Source: Clusia tigrina (taxonomy: Eukaryota; Arthropoda; Insecta; Diptera; Clusiidae). From it: a stretch of 64,000 nucleotides of DNA. Position 1 is the first letter of the stretch; each line of letters begins with the position of its first letter. The stretch covers positions 71,095,879-71,159,878 of the forward strand of contig OV050032.1 of the NCBI GenBank assembly GCA_920105625.2. Reading direction: 5' to 3'. The notes under the pieces were generated by a model. It saw nothing but the letters and a program-made list of their open reading frames with translations, made no database searches and was not told the origin of the DNA. Shown here in pieces: positions 61,501 to 64,000 of this stretch. Made by a program: the position numbers and the translations under genes.

Positions 61501-64000
61501 ATTTCAAGGTTTTATGACGCTCCAGTAAAAAGTTACAAGCATTTGTATGTTGCAAACTTTGATAGGTGTAGGACGTACCGTATAGAAGTTAGGGCCATTT
61601 GAAGTTTTATCAGTGTTTGATTTGGGACTCAAGGGTAGCATAGCCTTGAGCGATAGCTTAAATTGACAAGAGGCTCGAATACTTTATTGTTACAATATTT
61701 CAAGGTTTAATGACGCTCCAGTAAAAAGTTACAAGCATTTCTATGTTACAAACTTTGATAGGTGTAGGACGTACCGTATAGAAGTTATTGCCATTTGTAG
61801 TTTTATCAGTGTTTGATTTGGGACTCAAGGGTAGCATAGCTTTGAGCGATAGCTTAAATTGACAAGAGGGTCGAGTTCTTTATTGTTACAAAACTTCAAG
61901 GTTTTATGACGCTCCAGTAAAAAGTTATAAGCATTTGTATGTAGCAAACTTTGATAGGTGTAGGACGTACCGTATAGAAGTTAGGGCCATTTGAAGTTTT
62001 ATCAGTGTTTGATTTGTGACTCAAGGGTAGCATAGCTTTGAGCGATAGCTTAAATTGACAAGAGGCTCGAGAACTTTATTGTTACAAAATTTCAAGGTTT
62101 TATGACGCTCCAGTAAAAAGTTACAAGCATTTGTAAGTTGCAAACTTTGATAGGTGTAGGACGTACCGTATATAAGTTAGGGCCATTTGAAGTTTTATCA
62201 GTGTTTGATTTGGGACTCAAGGGTAGCATAGCCTTGAGCGATAGCTTAAATTGACAAGAGGCTCGAATACTTTATTGTTACAATATTTCAAGGTTTAATG
62301 ACGCTCCAGTAAAAAGTTACAAGCATTTGAATGTTGCAAACTTTGATAGGTGTAGGACGTACCGTATAGAAGTTAGGGCCATTTGAAGTTTTATCAGTGT
62401 TTGATTTGGGACTCAAGGGTAGCATAGCTTTGAGCGATAGCTTAAATTGACAAGAGGCTCGAGTACTTTATTGTTACAAAATTTCAAGGTTTTATGATGC
62501 TCAAGTAAAAAGTTTCAAGCATTTGTATGTTGCAAACTTTGATAGGTGGAGGAAGTACCGGATAAAAGTTAGGGCCATTTGAAGTTCTATCAGTGTGTGA
62601 TTTGGGACTCAAGGGTAGCATAGCTTTGAGCGATAACTTAAATTGACAAGAGGCTCGAGTTCTTTATTGTTACAAAATTTCAAGGTTTTATGATGCTCCA
62701 GTAAAAAGTTACAAGCATTTGTATGTTGCAAACTTTGATAGGTGGAGGAAGTACCGGATAGAAGTTAGGGCCATTTGAAGTTCTATCAGTGTTTGATTTG
62801 GGACTCAAGGGTTGCATAGCTTTGAGCGATAGCTTAAATTGACAAGAGGCTCGAGTACTTTATTGTTACAAAATTTCAAGGATTTATGACGCTCCAGTAA
62901 AAAGTTACAAGCATTTGTATGTTGCAAACTTTGATAGGTGTAGGACGTACCGTATAGAAGTTAGGGCCATTTGAAGTTTTATCAGTGTTTGATTTGGGAC
63001 TCAAGGGTAGCATAGCTTTAAGCGATAGCTTAAATTGACAAGAGGCTCGAGTACTCTATTGTTACAAAGTTTCAAGGTTTTATGACGCTCCAGTAAAAAG
63101 TTACAAGTATTTGTATGTTGCAAACTCTGATAGGTGTAGGACGTACCGTATAGAAGTTGGGGCCATTTTGAGTTTTATCCGTGTTTGATTTGGGACTCAA
63201 GGGTAGCATAGCTTTGCGCGATAGCTTAAATTGACAAGAGGCTCGAGTACTTGATTGTTAAAAAATTTCAAGGTTTTATGACGCTCCAGTAAAAAGTTAC
63301 AAGCATTTGTATGTTGCAAGCTTTGATAGGTGTAGGACGTACCGTATAGAAGTTAGGGCCATTTGAAGTTTTATCAGTGTTTGATTTGGGACTCAAGGGT
63401 AGCATAACTTTGAGCGATAGCTTAAATTGACAAGAGGCTCGAGAACTTTATTGTTACAAAATTTCAAGGTTTTATGACGCTCCAGTAAAAAGTTACAAGC
63501 ATTTGTATGTTGCAAACTTTGATAGGTGTAGGACGTACCGTATAGAAGTTAGGGCCATTTGAAGTTTTATCAGTGTTTGATTTGGGACTCAAGGGTAGCA
63601 TAGCCTTGAGCGATAGCTTAAATTGACAAGAGGCTCGAATACTTTATTGTTACAATATTTCAAGGTTTAATGACGCTCCAGTAAAAAGTTACAAGCATTT
63701 GAATGTTGCAAACTTTGATAGGTGTAGGACGTACCGTATAGAAGTTAGGGCCATTTGAAGTTTTATCAGTGTTTGATTTGGGACTCAAGGGTAGCATAGC
63801 TTTGAGCGATAGCTTAAATTGACAAGAGGCTCGAGTACTTTATTGTTACAAAATTTCAAGGTTTTATGATGCTCAAGTAAAAAGTTACAAGCATTTGTAT
63901 GTTGCAAACTTTGATTGGTGGAGGAAGTACCGGATAGAAGTTAGGGCCATTTGAAGTTCTATCAGTGTTTGATTTGGGACTCAAGGGTAACATAGCTTTG
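55520..64000. repeat. 18- to 20-monomer higher-order repeat to the right edge
   Basis: The same series is repeated with long offsets. The 3528-bp (18-monomer) offset links 53577/57105 ('gtggttg') and 55731/59259 ('ttatccgtg'). A 3724-bp (19-monomer) offset links 56646/60370 ('gaatgctgc'). A 3920-bp (20-monomer) offset links 58671/62591 ('gtgtgtgat'), 59259/63179 and 59991/63911 ('ttgattggtgg'). Each increment of 196 bp reflects one inserted monomer between the paired markers. 59241 and 63161 share 'cattttgag', absent from the 55.7-kb copy, so the right-hand copies are the closest relatives. The repeat continues past the window end. Confidence 0.88.

Larger units (their letters stand above)
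1..64000. repeat. 196-bp satellite DNA array (about 327 monomers)
   Basis: Head-to-tail tandem array filling the window, all monomers in one orientation. The landmark 'catttgaag' recurs every 196 bp: for example at 51, 247 and 443, then in exact phase to 25531 (130 steps). After a 71-bp step it is again in phase from 25602 to 35206. It ends at 63948, with five length-variant steps explaining the whole offset. Recognisable words in order are 'tttgaagttttatcag', 'gggactcaagggtagc', 'gcttaaattgacaagag', 'ctcgag', 'gttacaaaatttcaagg', 'gacgctccag', 'gttacaagcatttg' and 'aggacgtaccgtatag'. The majority monomer has 73 G or C in 196 (about 37%). No unique DNA or mobile element interrupts it. Family knowledge: arrays of this kind form centromeric or pericentromeric heterochromatin in plants and animals; assigning this one to a centromere is inference. 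I do not recognise it as a named satellite family. Confidence 0.98.

Noticed and set aside
1..64000. Telomere-like TTAGGG in 'gaagttagggcc'
   Set aside because: It occurs once per 196-bp monomer and never in tandem, so it is not telomeric sequence.
1..64000. CENP-B box (TTCG....A..CGGG)
   Set aside because: The closest candidates ('gttcgatttgggac' and 'cttcgagcgataac' variants) lack the CGGG half at the right spacing. No match was seen on either strand by eye.
1..64000. Bacterial-like promoter: TTGACA, 17-bp spacer, ATTGTT
   Set aside because: The -10 match is poor, it occurs in almost every monomer, and the context is a eukaryotic satellite with nothing to transcribe downstream.
1..64000. 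RNA polymerase III B box in 'gttcgattt' or 'ggctcgagtac'
   Set aside because: Neither completes the GWTCRANNC consensus, no paired A box lies at a suitable distance, and no tRNA fold is apparent.
1..64000. CRISPR array
   Set aside because: The repeat unit is 196 bp with no unique spacers and no cas genes. Variation is by substitution between whole monomers.
1..64000. Transposon or retroelement insertion
   Set aside because: The 196-bp phase accounts for every base, including five small length changes, leaving no room for an inserted element.
1..64000. Assembly artefact as the explanation of the whole repeat
   Set aside because: The HOR copies carry ordered, nested private variants, which random mis-assembly would not produce. 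Copy numbers of the most identical units (9-, 11- and 7-monomer) could still be wrong and need raw-read support.

Overview
The whole window is one uninterrupted tandem satellite DNA array. A monomer of 196 bp is repeated head to tail, all copies in the same orientation, from the first base to the last. Following one landmark (the 'catttgaag' word) from position 51 to position 63948 gives 327 monomer steps. 322 of them are exactly 196 bp and five differ in length: 71, 194, 194, 200 and one shortened to 126. These five account exactly for the total length. I see no protein-coding gene, RNA gene, transposon, CRISPR array or unique spacer anywhere.

This organisation points to a eukaryotic nuclear genome, most likely a centromeric or pericentromeric array in a long-read assembly. 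Supporting points are a nucleosome-sized monomer, AT-rich sequence (majority monomer about 37% GC), higher-order repeats and no genes. The organism cannot be identified from the sequence. A flowering plant is my best guess, at low confidence.

Monomers carry linked diagnostic substitutions, so types can be recognised and followed. Blocks of several monomers recur in the same order, giving nested higher-order repeats (HORs) whose length changes along the array: 9-monomer (about 0.4-3.8 kb), 11-monomer (3.8-8.1 kb), a 5-monomer remnant (8.1-9.1 kb), 9-monomer (9.1-12.6 kb), 19/20-monomer (12.6-20.2 kb), an irregular mosaic (20.2-28.4 kb, including a 71-bp truncated monomer), 15/17/7-monomer (28.4-35.2 kb), an 11-monomer duplication tagged by a 2-bp deletion (35.2-39.5 kb), a mixed stretch (39.5-42.2 kb), 6- and 5-monomer (42.2-46.7 kb), 11-monomer (46.7-51 kb and 51.2-55.5 kb) and 18- to 20-monomer (53.5-64 kb). 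The order of types is largely the same in most domains. The shorter HORs therefore look like sub-cycles of one ancestral unit of about 20 monomers, made by unequal exchange or replication-based copying.

The points of interest are evolutionary and chromosomal, not genic: near-absolute length conservation, crossover points resolvable to about 10 bp, domain-specific variants, five CpG sites per monomer that all show transition decay, and a possible role as centromeric chromatin. Short open frames of 61-82 codons are by-products of single substitutions in the repeat and are not annotated as genes.
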